Under the pieces are notes generated by a model. The model was not told the origin of the DNA. It worked only from the letters and a program-made list of their open reading frames with translations, and made no database searches. Both the position numbers and the translations under genes were made by a program. Below are positions 30,641 to 40,589 of a stretch of DNA of 64,000 nucleotides, piece by piece. Position 1 is the first letter of the stretch. Every line of letters begins with the position of its first letter. Origin of the DNA: Chloroflexota bacterium. GTDB taxonomy: Bacteria; Chloroflexota; Anaerolineae; Anaerolineales; Anaerolineaceae. The stretch spans positions 1 through 64,000 of the forward strand of contig JAAZNW010000001.1 of assembly GCA_012798065.1 (NCBI GenBank). The letters are read 5' to 3'.

Positions 30641-31744
30641 TTAGAGAATCATCAGTTCGCGTGAAAGGTCGCTGAATGTTTCGCAGCCGGTATGCGTAAT
30701 TACCAGGTTGTCTTCAATACGCACACCCCCTCGCCCGGGCAAGTAGATGCCTGGCTCAACCGTGTAGGTCATCCCCGGGCGTAACGCTAGTGAATTCCCG
30801 TTGAAGATGTAAGGCGGTTCATGGTCTTCCAACCCCAGCCCATGACCAGTACGGTGAGTGAAAAAGGCCCCGTATCCCGCGCCTTCAATCACTGCTCGGG
30901 CGGCCAAATCCACCTCTCCAGCAGTCGCTCCAGGTTTACTGGCAGCACGGCCGGCAGAGTTGGCCTGTTTCACCGCTTCGTAGATGGCTTTTAGCTCGGA
31001 ATCTATTTCGCCGATAGCGAAAGTGCGCGTCAGGTCTGCGCAATAACCGTTCGAGCGCGCGCCCCAATCGATGACCAGCAAATCTCCTGATTGGAGAGGG
31101 CGCCCTGTGGGTACCAGGTGCGGGTTGGCGCTGTTCGGCCCTCCCGCCACGATGGGCTGAAACGGCAGCTCAGGATCAGAACCATTCCGCAGCAGTTGAA
31201 TGGTCAGTTCAGCTGCGATCGTTTTTTCGTTCACACCTAGTTTGACCAGCGGGAGAATATCCAGCAGAGAACGTTGGGCGATTTGCACTGCTCTGCGCAT
31301 TTCGCTGATCTCATCCATCTCTTTCAATAGGCGCAACTCTGAAGTGACAGGGCTGGCCGAGGTGAATTCGGCAGATGGGACAGCCTGCTGGATATAATTC
31401 AATTCGAGGTAGCGCATCCTCATGGGCTCAACACCAATCGTTGCCTGGTCAAGGTGTAACGGCGCCAGGGCCTGCCTGTAGGCATCCACCCAGGTGGAGG
31501 GATCGTCCTTGTAAGCTGCTGAGCGCAACGAGATGCGAGAAGTAGCCAGTTTCCCCTGTTCCAGTTCGGGCAGAATCAGCAAGGGCGGCTCATCAAGGGT
31601 GTAAATCAGCATGGATGGTCGTTCCATCAGGTGAAAATCCAACCCGGTGAGGTAAGCAAGCGTGGGTCCCGGGTTCAAGATGATGGTTTTAAGCTGGTGT
31701 TGCTTCATTAATTCGTGTAAGTGGGCGAATCTTTTTTCTGTCAT
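30641..31744 (-). CDS. Xaa-Pro (M24) aminopeptidase family protein
   Basis: IDWGARSNGYCADLTRTF, HRTGHGLGLEDHE, VEPGIYLPG motifs; ATG at 31744. Confidence 0.9.
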   Translation of the reverse strand: MTEKRFAHLHELMKQHQLKTIILNPGPTLAYLTGLDFHLMERPSMLIYTLDEPPLLILPELEQGKLATSRISLRSAAYKDDPSTWVDAYRQALAPLHLDQATIGVEPMRMRYLELNYIQQAVPSAEFTSASPVTSELRLLKEMDEISEMRRAVQIAQRSLLDILPLVKLGVNEKTIAAELTIQLLRNGSDPELPFQPIVAGGPNSANPHLVPTGRPLQSGDLLVIDWGARSNGYCADLTRTFAIGEIDSELKAIYEAVKQANSAGRAASKPGATAGEVDLAARAVIEGAGYGAFFTHRTGHGLGLEDHEPPYIFNGNSLALRPGMTYTVEPGIYLPGRGGVRIEDNLVITHTGCETFSDLSRELMIL

Positions 31745-31830
31745 CGATGAACTCCTGAATAAGAGGATTATAGCCTGAAGCAGGATTGGAGAAAAGCATA
31801 CATCCAAAATTTCTTTAGCCAATTTCTTTC

Positions 31831-31859
31831 TTGACACTGCGCCATGTCTCGATTAAAAT
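31831..31859 (+). promoter_or_regulatory. Sigma70-type promoter for the tRNA-Ala/T-box/leuS unit
   Basis: TTGACA (31831-31836), 17-nt spacer, TAAAAT (31854-31859). Confidence 0.75.
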
Positions 31860-31877
31860 CTGGCTACCTTTGTGAAC

Positions 31878-31950
31878 GGGCCTGTAGCGCAGTTGGGAGC
31901 GCGCTTCAATCGCACTGAAGAGGCCGGGGGTTCGAATCCCCCCAGGTCCA
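31878..31950 (+). tRNA. tRNA-Ala(CGC)
   Basis: Cloverleaf: GGGCCTG/CAGGTCC acceptor, CTTCA-ATCGCAC-TGAAG anticodon arm, GGGGG-TTCGAAT-CCCCC T-arm; no encoded CCA. Confidence 0.95.
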
Positions 31951-31988
31951 CTAGCACGGCAGGCTCGAGCAACAAACGGGTAATATCC

Positions 31989-32061
31989 GGGCCCATAGCG
32001 CAGTTGGGAGCGCGTCTCAATGGCATTGAGAAGGCCGGGGGTTCGAATCCCCCTGGGTCCA
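31989..32061 (+). tRNA. tRNA-Ala(GGC)
   Basis: Cloverleaf: GGGCCCA/TGGGTCC acceptor, TCTCA-ATGGCAT-TGAGA anticodon arm, GGGGG-TTCGAAT-CCCCC T-arm; no encoded CCA. Confidence 0.95.
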
Positions 32062-32063
32062 CT

Positions 32064-32308
32064 AGAGCGAACGCAGGAGTAGTAGGTCATCCGACAGCGA
32101 GCCGGGAGAGCGAGGTGCGAGCCCGGCGTGTGTTGCGGAACACAAGGACCGAACTCGCCTGAAATCCGAGAGGATAGCTTTTCCGGTGAAGTGCAGTAAC
32201 CGGTAACGGGTAAGCCCGTTAGCGCTAATAAGCGGTCTGCGTCAACTGCAGGCAAGCAGGGTGGTACCGCGGAGGATTCCTTCGTCCCTGTAGGGAAGAA
32301 GGTTTTTT
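32064..32308 (+). promoter_or_regulatory. T-box leader (Leu specifier CTC) with terminator, upstream of leuS
   Basis: AGTAGG, GAGCCGGG...GGTGCGAGCCCGG, GAACTCGCC specifier region, T-box AGGGTGGTACCGCGG (32258-32272), terminator CCTTCGTCCC-TGTA-GGGAAGAAGG-TTTTTT (32279-32308). Confidence 0.92.
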
Positions 32309-32335
32309 ATTTTAATGCTTTGATTGGAGAGAAGA

Positions 32336-34786
32336 ATGGCCTGTCAAGTTCCAGAATATATCCCCGCAGAAATTGAGCCCAGGTGGCAGCGCCAATGGGA
32401 GGCAGCCGGTCTTTATCATGCGGATATTGATAAGAAGCGCCCCAAGTTTTACGCTCTTACCATGCTGCCTTATCCTTCAGGTGACCTTCACATTGGTCAT
32501 TGGTATGCTATTTCGCCCTCTGATGCGCGCGCGCGTTACAAACGCATGAACGGCTTTAATGTTATGTTCCCAATAGGTTTTGATGCGTTCGGCTTGCCGG
32601 CTGAGAACGCAGCCATCAAACACAACATACACCCCCGTAAGTGGACTTACGCCAACATCCAAAAAATGCGTGAACAATTCCGCAGTATGGGAACGATGAT
32701 CGATTGGCGCAGGGAGATCGTGTCTTCTGATGAAAAATACTACCGCTGGACGCAGTGGTTTTTCATCCAGCTGGTCAAACACAATCTCGCTTACCAGAAA
32801 CTGTCTCCGGTGGACTGGTGCCCCCACTGTAATACCACCCTGGCGCGGGAACAGGTGTGGGGAGATGACCGCCACTGCGAGCGTTGCGGCACACCGGTCA
32901 TTAAAAAAGACCTTAAACAATGGTTTTTCAAGACAACCCGTTACGCCGATGAACTGGTCAATTACGATGGGCTTGATTGGCCTGAGAGAGTGCGCACGCT
33001 GCAGACGAACTGGATTGGCAGGTCAGAAGGAGCGCTGGTGACCTTTAAAACCGAAGCAGGAGATGCGCTGGAGGTTTTTACCACCCGCCCGGATACCCTG
33101 TGGGGGGTCACGTTCATGGTATTGGCGCCTGAACATCCACTGGTGGAGAAGCTGACCACCATTGAACAACGGGCAGAAGTGGATCAATACGTTTTGGATG
33201 CTTCTCGCCAATCAGATATTCAACGCGAATCGACAGAAAAAGAAAAGAGCGGCATTTTTACCGGCGGATACGCCATCAATCCTGTTAATGGGGAAAAGAT
33301 CCCGGTTTGGATCTCTGACTATGTGCTGATGACCTATGGCACGGGCGCCATCATGGCGGTGCCTGCCCATGATGAGAGAGATTTCGATTTCGCCAGGAAG
33401 TTCTATCTGCCGCTGCGTATTGTCATTCAACCACCAGGGTTACCCGAACTAAAAAGTGAAGACGTGACCATGCCTTTACCTGCTTTTGGCACTATGGTCA
33501 ACTCAGGGGAACTGAGCGGAACCCCAGCGGAGCAATCCTTTCGCCGGGCTGTCGAATACGTGGAAAAGATCGGCGCCGGAAAAGCTGCCACCAACTACCG
33601 CCTGCGCGACTGGCTTATTTCACGGCAGCGTTACTGGGGCGCGCCTATCCCCGTTGTCCATTGCCCGAATTGCGGCGCCGTCACTGTGCCTGAAGACCAG
33701 CTCCCCGTCCGATTACCTGATGATGTGGAGTGGAAGCCAACCGGGGAAAGCCCCTTAAAACTGCACCCTACCTGGCGATTCACAACCTGCCCGCAATGCG
33801 GTAAACCCGCAGAACGCGAAACCGACACGATGGATACATTCGTGTGCTCATCCTGGTATCATCTGCGCTACCTCAGCCCGGATTACGATAAAGGTCCTTT
33901 CGATCCGCAGGAATACGATTACTGGATGCCAGTGGACATTTACACCGGCGGCATTGAGCATGCCAACATGCACCTTATCTACACCCGTTTTTTCCATAAA
34001 GCGTTGCGCGATATGGGCCTCACAAAAGGCAACGAGCCCATGCTGCAACTGCGCAACCAGGGGATGGTGTTGGGAGAAGATTCAGAAAAGATGTCAAAGA
34101 GCCGCGGAAACGTGGTCTCTCCGGATGACCTGGTTCACACCTATGGGGCGGATGCAACGCGCGCTTACCTGATGTTCTTCGCCCGCTGGGACATGGGAGG
34201 ACCGTGGAGCAGTGGGGGGATTGATGGCGTGATGCGCTGGCTGAGGCGCGCGTGGAGCCTTGTTCTGGAACCCGGGCAGACTGGCGCGGTCAACGAGGAG
34301 TCGGTAAAAACACTGCGCCGAAAAGTACACCAGACCCTGCGCTCGGTTTCCAGGGACTTTGAGCAGTTTGAATTCAATACCATCATCTCCAGCCTGATGG
34401 AACTTTTGAACGAGATGGCGCATCTTAAGGACAGCGTTTATGGTAGCGATGCATGGAAAGAAGCCATTGAGATCTATCTTCAGATGATGGCGCCGGTGGT
34501 GCCGCACATTGCAGAAGAACTGTGGCAGCGAATCCACAAGCCATATTCCGTTCATACCAGCCGCTGGCCAAGCGTGGATGAGAAGGCTGCCGCGGACGAA
34601 GAAATCACCCTGGTGGTGCAGTTGAACGGTAAGGTGCGGGACCGTATCACCGTACCGGTAGATATCAGCGAAGAGGAAGCTAAAACCCGCGCGCTTAAAA
34701 GCGACATTATTCAGAAGCAAATGGAGGGTAAAGAAGCCCGTCAGATCATTTATGTCAAAGGGCGGCTGATCAATATCGTGGTGTGA
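32336..34786 (+). CDS. leuS: Leucyl-tRNA synthetase
   Basis: MLPYPSGDLHIGHW, GADATRAYLMF, EKMSKSRGN motifs. Confidence 0.97.
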   Translation: MACQVPEYIPAEIEPRWQRQWEAAGLYHADIDKKRPKFYALTMLPYPSGDLHIGHWYAISPSDARARYKRMNGFNVMFPIGFDAFGLPAENAAIKHNIHPRKWTYANIQKMREQFRSMGTMIDWRREIVSSDEKYYRWTQWFFIQLVKHNLAYQKLSPVDWCPHCNTTLAREQVWGDDRHCERCGTPVIKKDLKQWFFKTTRYADELVNYDGLDWPERVRTLQTNWIGRSEGALVTFKTEAGDALEVFTTRPDTLWGVTFMVLAPEHPLVEKLTTIEQRAEVDQYVLDASRQSDIQRESTEKEKSGIFTGGYAINPVNGEKIPVWISDYVLMTYGTGAIMAVPAHDERDFDFARKFYLPLRIVIQPPGLPELKSEDVTMPLPAFGTMVNSGELSGTPAEQSFRRAVEYVEKIGAGKAATNYRLRDWLISRQRYWGAPIPVVHCPNCGAVTVPEDQLPVRLPDDVEWKPTGESPLKLHPTWRFTTCPQCGKPAERETDTMDTFVCSSWYHLRYLSPDYDKGPFDPQEYDYWMPVDIYTGGIEHANMHLIYTRFFHKALRDMGLTKGNEPMLQLRNQGMVLGEDSEKMSKSRGNVVSPDDLVHTYGADATRAYLMFFARWDMGGPWSSGGIDGVMRWLRRAWSLVLEPGQTGAVNEESVKTLRRKVHQTLRSVSRDFEQFEFNTIISSLMELLNEMAHLKDSVYGSDAWKEAIEIYLQMMAPVVPHIAEELWQRIHKPYSVHTSRWPSVDEKAAADEEITLVVQLNGKVRDRITVPVDISEEEAKTRALKSDIIQKQMEGKEARQIIYVKGRLINIVV

Positions 34787-34809
34787 GCCGCACGAAGAGA
34801 AGAAGTATG

Positions 34810-34845
34810 CTGGCTGCCGGCTTTTAGCGCAGCCAGTTTTTTTTT
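34810..34845 (+). terminator. Rho-independent terminator of leuS
   Basis: CTGGCTGC cggcttttagc GCAGCCAG then T9. Confidence 0.85.
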
Positions 34846-34901
34846 AACTTCCAGCGCGTGTTCCATTATAATGAACTTGACTATCAAGAAGAAAAAGCGA
34901 G

Positions 34902-35597
34902 GTGAATATGCTGCTTGGTGAAATGACCTGGATGGAAGTGGAGCAATACCTTAAGAGAGATGACCGGATCATGCTGGTGACCGGCGCGACCGAACAGCAT
35001 GGCTATATTTGCCTGGAAACTGACATCAAGATCCCGCTGACCCTGGCCAGCCATGCCTCAGAAAGAACAGGCGTGTTGGTGGCACCGCCGTTGAATTTTG
35101 GCTGTTCCTCGTATTTCGTCGACTTTCCCGGCACCATCAGCTTCAGAGTGCAGACACTGATCAACGCAGTGGAAGATATGGTCAGGTCTGTGCATCATCA
35201 GGGGTTCAAACGCATCCTGTTTGTGAACGGTCATGGCGGGAATGACCCGGCCAAACTGGCGCTGGGAGAGCTTGTGAATGAATTACCTGACCTGCAGGTG
35301 AGCTGGTACGATTGGTGGAAATCCTCCTCAGTGGCGGCCGTGGCAGAAGCACACGGATTGGGGATGTATCATGCGTCCTGGATGGAAGCTTTTCCATTTT
35401 TAAGGAGAAGCGGTATGCCGGATGGCATCAAAGAAGCCTTCAAACCACTTCAAATCCTGCCTTCAAAGAAAGTTCGCGCAGCCCTGGTCGACGGGGTTTA
35501 TGGGGGGGCATTCCAGGCAAGCGATGAAATCATGAATGAGGTTTTCAACGCTGCGCTGCAGGACGTGCTGGGGTTACTTGAGTTTAAGATGAGCTAA
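34902..35597 (+). CDS. Creatininase family protein
   Basis: GATEQHGYICLETDIKIP and FVNGHGGNDPA motifs. Confidence 0.88.
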   Translation: MNMLLGEMTWMEVEQYLKRDDRIMLVTGATEQHGYICLETDIKIPLTLASHASERTGVLVAPPLNFGCSSYFVDFPGTISFRVQTLINAVEDMVRSVHHQGFKRILFVNGHGGNDPAKLALGELVNELPDLQVSWYDWWKSSSVAAVAEAHGLGMYHASWMEAFPFLRRSGMPDGIKEAFKPLQILPSKKVRAALVDGVYGGAFQASDEIMNEVFNAALQDVLGLLEFKMS

Positions 35598-35606
35598 CGC
35601 ATCCAC

Positions 35607-37349
35607 ATGAGAATCCATCCCCGTCTTTTCAAGGAAGCGAGGAAAAACGGGCTGTTATTTCTCCTGACAGCCCTTGCTTCTTTCCTGGCGGGAGGGATCG
35701 CGGTAATCCAATCCTACCAGCTGAGCCGCGTCATTTCCGGCGTGCTTATCGATCAACGCACGCTTAAGGAAGTCAGTTCGATCCTGCTGTTCATTCTCTT
35801 GCTGATCTTCTCTCGTGTGGTCTTGACCATCATTTCAGAGGCGCTGGCCGGCAGGATGACGATCGCGATCAAGCAAAGATTACGGGCTGAACTCCTGGAT
35901 AAGGTCAATCGGCTGGGGCCTGAGTTTCTTAAAAATGAAAAAACAGGAGAACTGACCACCACCGCGCTTCAGGGGGTTGACGCGTTAGACGCCTATTTTT
36001 CGCAATATCTCCCGCAAGTATTAATCTCCGTGGCCTTGCCGCTGACCATCCTGGCGGTGGTGTTCCCAATGGATCTTTTAACGGGGATTATCTTCGTTTT
36101 CACCCTGCCTTTGATTCCAGTATTCATGGTCCTGATCGGCTGGGCATCAGAAGCGCTAACAAAGCGACAATGGAAAGCGCTCACATACCTGGGGAATTAT
36201 TTTCTGGATACATTGCAGGGGATCGCAACATTAAAAATGCTCGGACGCAGCAAGGAGCGGGGAAACGAAGTACGCGATGCCAGCGAACGTTATCGCCTGG
36301 CCACGCTGGCGGTGCTGCGGGTGACATTCATTTCGGCGCTGGCGCTGGAACTGATCGCCACGATCTCCACCGCCGTGGTGGCAGTGGAGATCGGGTTACG
36401 GCTGCTTTACGGGCGTATCGCATTCCAACAGGCTTTTTTTATTTTGTTGATCGCCCCTGAGTACTACCTTCCCCTGCGCAACCTCAGCGCCCGATACCAC
36501 GCTGGAATGACCGGGGTGACTGCGGCGCAAAAGATATTTGAAATTCTGGATGTTCCTGAGCCTGCTCGCCAGCCGGTTCTTTCAATAGAGAACCTTGAGC
36601 AAGTCTTTCGTACAGATTACAGGCTAAGGGTCAGTAACCTGTACTATTCTTACCCGGGAATGGGTTCTCACTCCATTCAGGATATTTCTTTCTGTATGCA
36701 AAAAGGGCTGCATTATGCCCTGGCGGGTCGAAGCGGTTCTGGGAAAAGCACTTTAGCGCGCATCCTGTTGGGATTTATTGAGCCTCAGGAAGGCCAAATT
36801 TGGGTAAATGGGTCACAAGTGCAGGCGTATTCACTGGAAGACTGGAGGAGGTTCGTTGGCTGGCTACCTCAAACCCCCTTCATCTTCAATGACACGCTGT
36901 TCAACAACGTGACTTTAAGAGACACCCGGTTTTCTACCAGTGATGTGGAGCGAGCCCTGCGATTGGCCGGCTTAGCTCAACTGCTTGCCACGCTGCCGCT
37001 GGGGTTGCATACTCCGTTGCTGGAAGGAGGGGCCCGCTTCAGCGGAGGTCAGCTTCAGCGCGTGGCATTGGCGCGCATCTTCTTACGCCAACCCTCATTG
37101 CTTGTGTTGGATGAGCCCACCTCGCACCTTGACCCTGGATTGGCGCGTGCACTGGATGATACGTTCAAGACTCTGCTGCAAGACCGAACGACATTGACCA
37201 TTGCGCACAGGCTTTCAACCATTGCGCAAGCAGATGAAGTGATCTTTCTTAAAGACGGGCAGATTGGAGCGATTGGAAAGCACGCCACCTTACTGGAAAC
37301 CTGCCCGGATTATGGCGCGTTTATTCACGGGTCGGGGGTACTGGCGTGA
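35607..37349 (+). CDS. cydD: Thiol reductant ABC exporter subunit CydD
   Basis: ABC TM + NBD (GRSGSGKSTL, FSGGQLQRVALARIF); order and similarity to CydDC. Confidence 0.85.
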   Translation: MRIHPRLFKEARKNGLLFLLTALASFLAGGIAVIQSYQLSRVISGVLIDQRTLKEVSSILLFILLLIFSRVVLTIISEALAGRMTIAIKQRLRAELLDKVNRLGPEFLKNEKTGELTTTALQGVDALDAYFSQYLPQVLISVALPLTILAVVFPMDLLTGIIFVFTLPLIPVFMVLIGWASEALTKRQWKALTYLGNYFLDTLQGIATLKMLGRSKERGNEVRDASERYRLATLAVLRVTFISALALELIATISTAVVAVEIGLRLLYGRIAFQQAFFILLIAPEYYLPLRNLSARYHAGMTGVTAAQKIFEILDVPEPARQPVLSIENLEQVFRTDYRLRVSNLYYSYPGMGSHSIQDISFCMQKGLHYALAGRSGSGKSTLARILLGFIEPQEGQIWVNGSQVQAYSLEDWRRFVGWLPQTPFIFNDTLFNNVTLRDTRFSTSDVERALRLAGLAQLLATLPLGLHTPLLEGGARFSGGQLQRVALARIFLRQPSLLVLDEPTSHLDPGLARALDDTFKTLLQDRTTLTIAHRLSTIAQADEVIFLKDGQIGAIGKHATLLETCPDYGAFIHGSGVLA

Positions 37350-39082
37350 AAGGGCTTTGGCGAGTTTGCATCATCCTTAAGGAATTCTCAGGGCAGGTCT
37401 TTCTCTCGCTGATACTTGGTGTTGCTGCCGTTGCCGCGGGGATCGGGTTGTTGGGTACCTCTGCTTTTCTCATTGCCAGCGCAGCCTTTCAACCTTCGAT
37501 CGCGGAATTACAGGTGGCAATCGTGGGAGTGCGCTTCTTCGGTATCAGCCGCGGCGTTTTTCGCTACCTGGAACGGTTGGTTTCGCATTCTGTCAACCTG
37601 CATGTGTTGACCAGGTTGCGCGAGGATTTCTACAAGCGTGTTGAACCCGGCGCGCCGGCAAATTTATTTTCTCAACAGGGCGGGGATATGCTGCAGCGGG
37701 TGATGGGAGACCTGGAAACGCTGGAGAATTTTTATATTCGCACTATCGCCCCTGTTGTGATCGCTCTGGTGATCCTCGCTGGTGTGAGCCTTTTCATCGG
37801 TGGTTATGCTTTACAGCTGGGTTTGATCATGGCTGCTGGGATGGGTATCAGCGGGTTTATTCACCCCGCGTTAGCGGTTTTTATTTCACGAAGCCCCATC
37901 ATCCAGCTGAGCAGGTCGAAAGCCGCGGCATCAGCCAGGTTGGTTGAAACGTTGCAAGGATTGGAAGACATCCAGGTTTATAACGCCCAGGCGCCATACC
38001 TTGAAGCGCTGCTGGGTGAATTTCGATGGTCTGCGGTGCTGCAAAAGCGCCTGGTGAATCTCAATGCTGTCAGCAGCGGGTTGGCGTTACTGTTCACCCA
38101 TCTGACTGTGTTGTTATTGTTATGGGTGGGTATTCCCCTGGGCAGCGCCGGGCAATTTTCTGGCATTTCGCTTGCAGTGATCACACTGGTAGCGTTAGCC
38201 AGCTTTGAAGCGGTATCCGCGATGCCCGCGGCTGCACTTCATCTCAATGCCAGCGCGGCAGCCGCCAACCGGCAATTGACAATTGGCGAAGAAATGAGCG
38301 TCTACCCGCGGCTCACTAAAACACCGCGAAACATACAGCGACCAGAACTGGCTTTTGAAGCAGTGCGTTTCACCTACCCGAATGCTCAACGACCTACCTT
38401 GGAGGACATTCATTTTAAGATAACGAGCGGCTGCAAGACAGCCCTGGTTGGCGCCAGTGGTGCAGGGAAAACCAGCCTGGTGAATTTATTGCTTAACTTT
38501 GAGCAGCCGCAAGAGGGGAGCATCCAACTGAATGGGGTCAAGCTTGCTGAAATGGATGCAGAAGAGAGCAGGTCCTGGTTCGCGGTGTTACCGCAATCAG
38601 TGTATCTATTTAATGATTCCCTGCGCGGCAACCTGGCGCTGGCAAAAGCGGACGCGAGCGATGAAGAGCTGATCAGCGCGCTGCGGGCGGCATGCCTTTC
38701 TGCATGGTACGAGTCGCTGCCGGAAGGGCTGGACACCTGGGTTGGAGAACATGGGGTGAAAATGAGCGGTGGAGAACGGCAGCGGCTGGCGATGGCTCGC
38801 GTGCTGCTGCAGGATCGAGCGTTCATCATCCTCGATGAACCCACCGCCAACCTCGACCCTGCTACTGCGCGGAAGATGATGGATCAGCTTTTTACCAGGT
38901 CGCCCAACAAAGGGCTGCTGCTGATCACTTATGATTTGGGATTGCTGCGCGAGATGGATGAAATACTGGTGCTTAGCGAGGGTACCATCACACAACGCGG
39001 CAGGATGGATTCATTACTGAAAGCAGGCGGGGAATTTAAACATATCTTTGAAATGGAAAACAACAAAATTCGCGATTCGTGA
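37346..39082 (+). CDS. cydC: Thiol reductant ABC exporter subunit CydC
   Basis: ABC TM + NBD (GASGAGKTSL, MSGGERQRLAMARVLL); RFFGISRGVFRYLERLVSH typical of CydC. Confidence 0.85.
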   Translation: MKGLWRVCIILKEFSGQVFLSLILGVAAVAAGIGLLGTSAFLIASAAFQPSIAELQVAIVGVRFFGISRGVFRYLERLVSHSVNLHVLTRLREDFYKRVEPGAPANLFSQQGGDMLQRVMGDLETLENFYIRTIAPVVIALVILAGVSLFIGGYALQLGLIMAAGMGISGFIHPALAVFISRSPIIQLSRSKAAASARLVETLQGLEDIQVYNAQAPYLEALLGEFRWSAVLQKRLVNLNAVSSGLALLFTHLTVLLLLWVGIPLGSAGQFSGISLAVITLVALASFEAVSAMPAAALHLNASAAAANRQLTIGEEMSVYPRLTKTPRNIQRPELAFEAVRFTYPNAQRPTLEDIHFKITSGCKTALVGASGAGKTSLVNLLLNFEQPQEGSIQLNGVKLAEMDAEESRSWFAVLPQSVYLFNDSLRGNLALAKADASDEELISALRAACLSAWYESLPEGLDTWVGEHGVKMSGGERQRLAMARVLLQDRAFIILDEPTANLDPATARKMMDQLFTRSPNKGLLLITYDLGLLREMDEILVLSEGTITQRGRMDSLLKAGGEFKHIFEMENNKIRDS

Positions 39083-39106
39083 GTGCCAACCGCAAACTGT
39101 GCAGGT

Positions 39107-39730
39107 TTATAATCGGGATATTACCGCGTCGATGGCTTCGTGTGAAATCGCGCCGGGGCGAAGGATTCTGACCTCATCCGTAGAGCAATCCACAACGGTG
39201 GAGGGAACGCCCCCGGGGCAGCGCCCCCCATCCAAAATGAGCGGGACCCGCCCGTTCAACTGGTTCATGACATCTCCGGCATTATGCGGGTTATTCTTCC
39301 CACTCAGGTTGGCTGAAGTGGTAGCGAGAGGGCCAAATTTATTCAGCAGCTCAAGCGCGATGTTGTGATTGGGCATCCGGATGCCGATCGAACTTCCCGC
39401 GGAGAGCAACTCTGGGAGGTCTTTCTTTTTTGGTACCACGATGGTTAGCCCTCCTGGCCAAAAGTGCTCAATTAATTTACGCGCGCTGGCAGAAAGGAAA
39501 TCTGTGAGTAAATCCAAATGCCCGTTATCGCCGATAAGCACAGCAATGGCTTTATTGGCGTCGCGCCCCTTGGCTTCAAACAACTTGATAATACCTGGAG
39601 AATAGAAGGCGTTGGCTCCCAGACCGTAAACAGTATCGGTAGGGAAAGCCACGATTTCTCCTTCTGTCAACAGGTCGAGAGCGGTTTCGATGGAAGCGGG
39701 GTTATCTGCGGGCAAGGTTATGGTCTGCAT
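39107..39730 (-). CDS. L-threonylcarbamoyladenylate synthase (Sua5/YrdC/YwlC)
   Basis: GEIVAFPTDTVYGLGANAF, FWPGGLTIVV, TSANLSGKNNP motifs. Confidence 0.93.
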   Translation of the reverse strand: MQTITLPADNPASIETALDLLTEGEIVAFPTDTVYGLGANAFYSPGIIKLFEAKGRDANKAIAVLIGDNGHLDLLTDFLSASARKLIEHFWPGGLTIVVPKKKDLPELLSAGSSIGIRMPNHNIALELLNKFGPLATTSANLSGKNNPHNAGDVMNQLNGRVPLILDGGRCPGGVPSTVVDCSTDEVRILRPGAISHEAIDAVISRL

Positions 39731-39743
39731 TGTATAACCTGTT

Positions 39744-40589
39744 TCACAGCTGGATTTTAAGAAAACGATTAATAGAAGCCAAGTCCTTGATGAAGGAAAT
39801 ACTGGCGTCAGGGAAGCGATGAGCGGCGATGCTGCTGACCAGGTTATCTTGATTATATTGTATTTCCAGAATTGCACATCCACCTGGCAACAGATGGTGT
39901 GGCATTGTATCGATCAGTCTGGTAATGAGTTCCGTTCCATCAGAACCGCCATCCAGGGCTTCCCGCGGCTCGTACTTAACCACGCTTAACGAATTGAGAT
40001 CAATGGATGGAATGTAGGGGAGGTTGGCCAGCACCAGGTGGAACTTTTGCTCAACCTGTTCAAACAGGTCTGATTCAACCAAACGGATTTGACTTGCTAC
40101 TTTATGGTAACGAGCGTTGGCGGTGGCAACCGCCAGTGCAGCAGCGGAAATATCCACCGCGGTGACTTGCAAACCAGCCAGTTTTTTTACCAGGGCGATG
40201 GCAATAGCGCCTGAGCCAGTGCCAATATCGATTACTTTTCTCTTCTCGGGATAAACCCTCAGCCAGGCAAGGGCGTGCTCCACGAGAATTTCCGTTTCTG
40301 GCCGGGGAATGAGCACCCGGTTGTCGACGATGAAATCCAGCCCAAAAAAGGACTTGTGCCCGGTGATGTAGGCAAGGGGTTCTCCCAACAGCAGTCGGCT
40401 GACCGCGTCTTCCATCAAGTGATATTGGGCGTCAGTGAGCGCCGTTTCAGGATGAGAAATAACCCACGCAGTAGGTTGTTGTAAGAAATGGGAAGCAATG
40501 GCGTTGATTTCGATGGATGGGAATTCCGTTTTTCCCTGCAACTGCGCTCGTTTTTGGGCGATCCAGCGGCCCAGATTAACTCTCGTCAT
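39744..40589 (-). CDS. prmC: Release factor glutamine methyltransferase PrmC
   Basis: VLIPRPETEILVE, IGTGSGAIAI, NLPYIP motifs; overlaps prfA. Confidence 0.93.
   Translation of the reverse strand: MTRVNLGRWIAQKRAQLQGKTEFPSIEINAIASHFLQQPTAWVISHPETALTDAQYHLMEDAVSRLLLGEPLAYITGHKSFFGLDFIVDNRVLIPRPETEILVEHALAWLRVYPEKRKVIDIGTGSGAIAIALVKKLAGLQVTAVDISAAALAVATANARYHKVASQIRLVESDLFEQVEQKFHLVLANLPYIPSIDLNSLSVVKYEPREALDGGSDGTELITRLIDTMPHHLLPGGCAILEIQYNQDNLVSSIAAHRFPDASISFIKDLASINRFLKIQL

Noticed and set aside
31815-32255. ORFs through the tRNA-Ala pair on either strand
   Set aside because: Shadow ORFs over tRNA genes and T-box; similar translated blocks arise only because the two tRNAs are similar.
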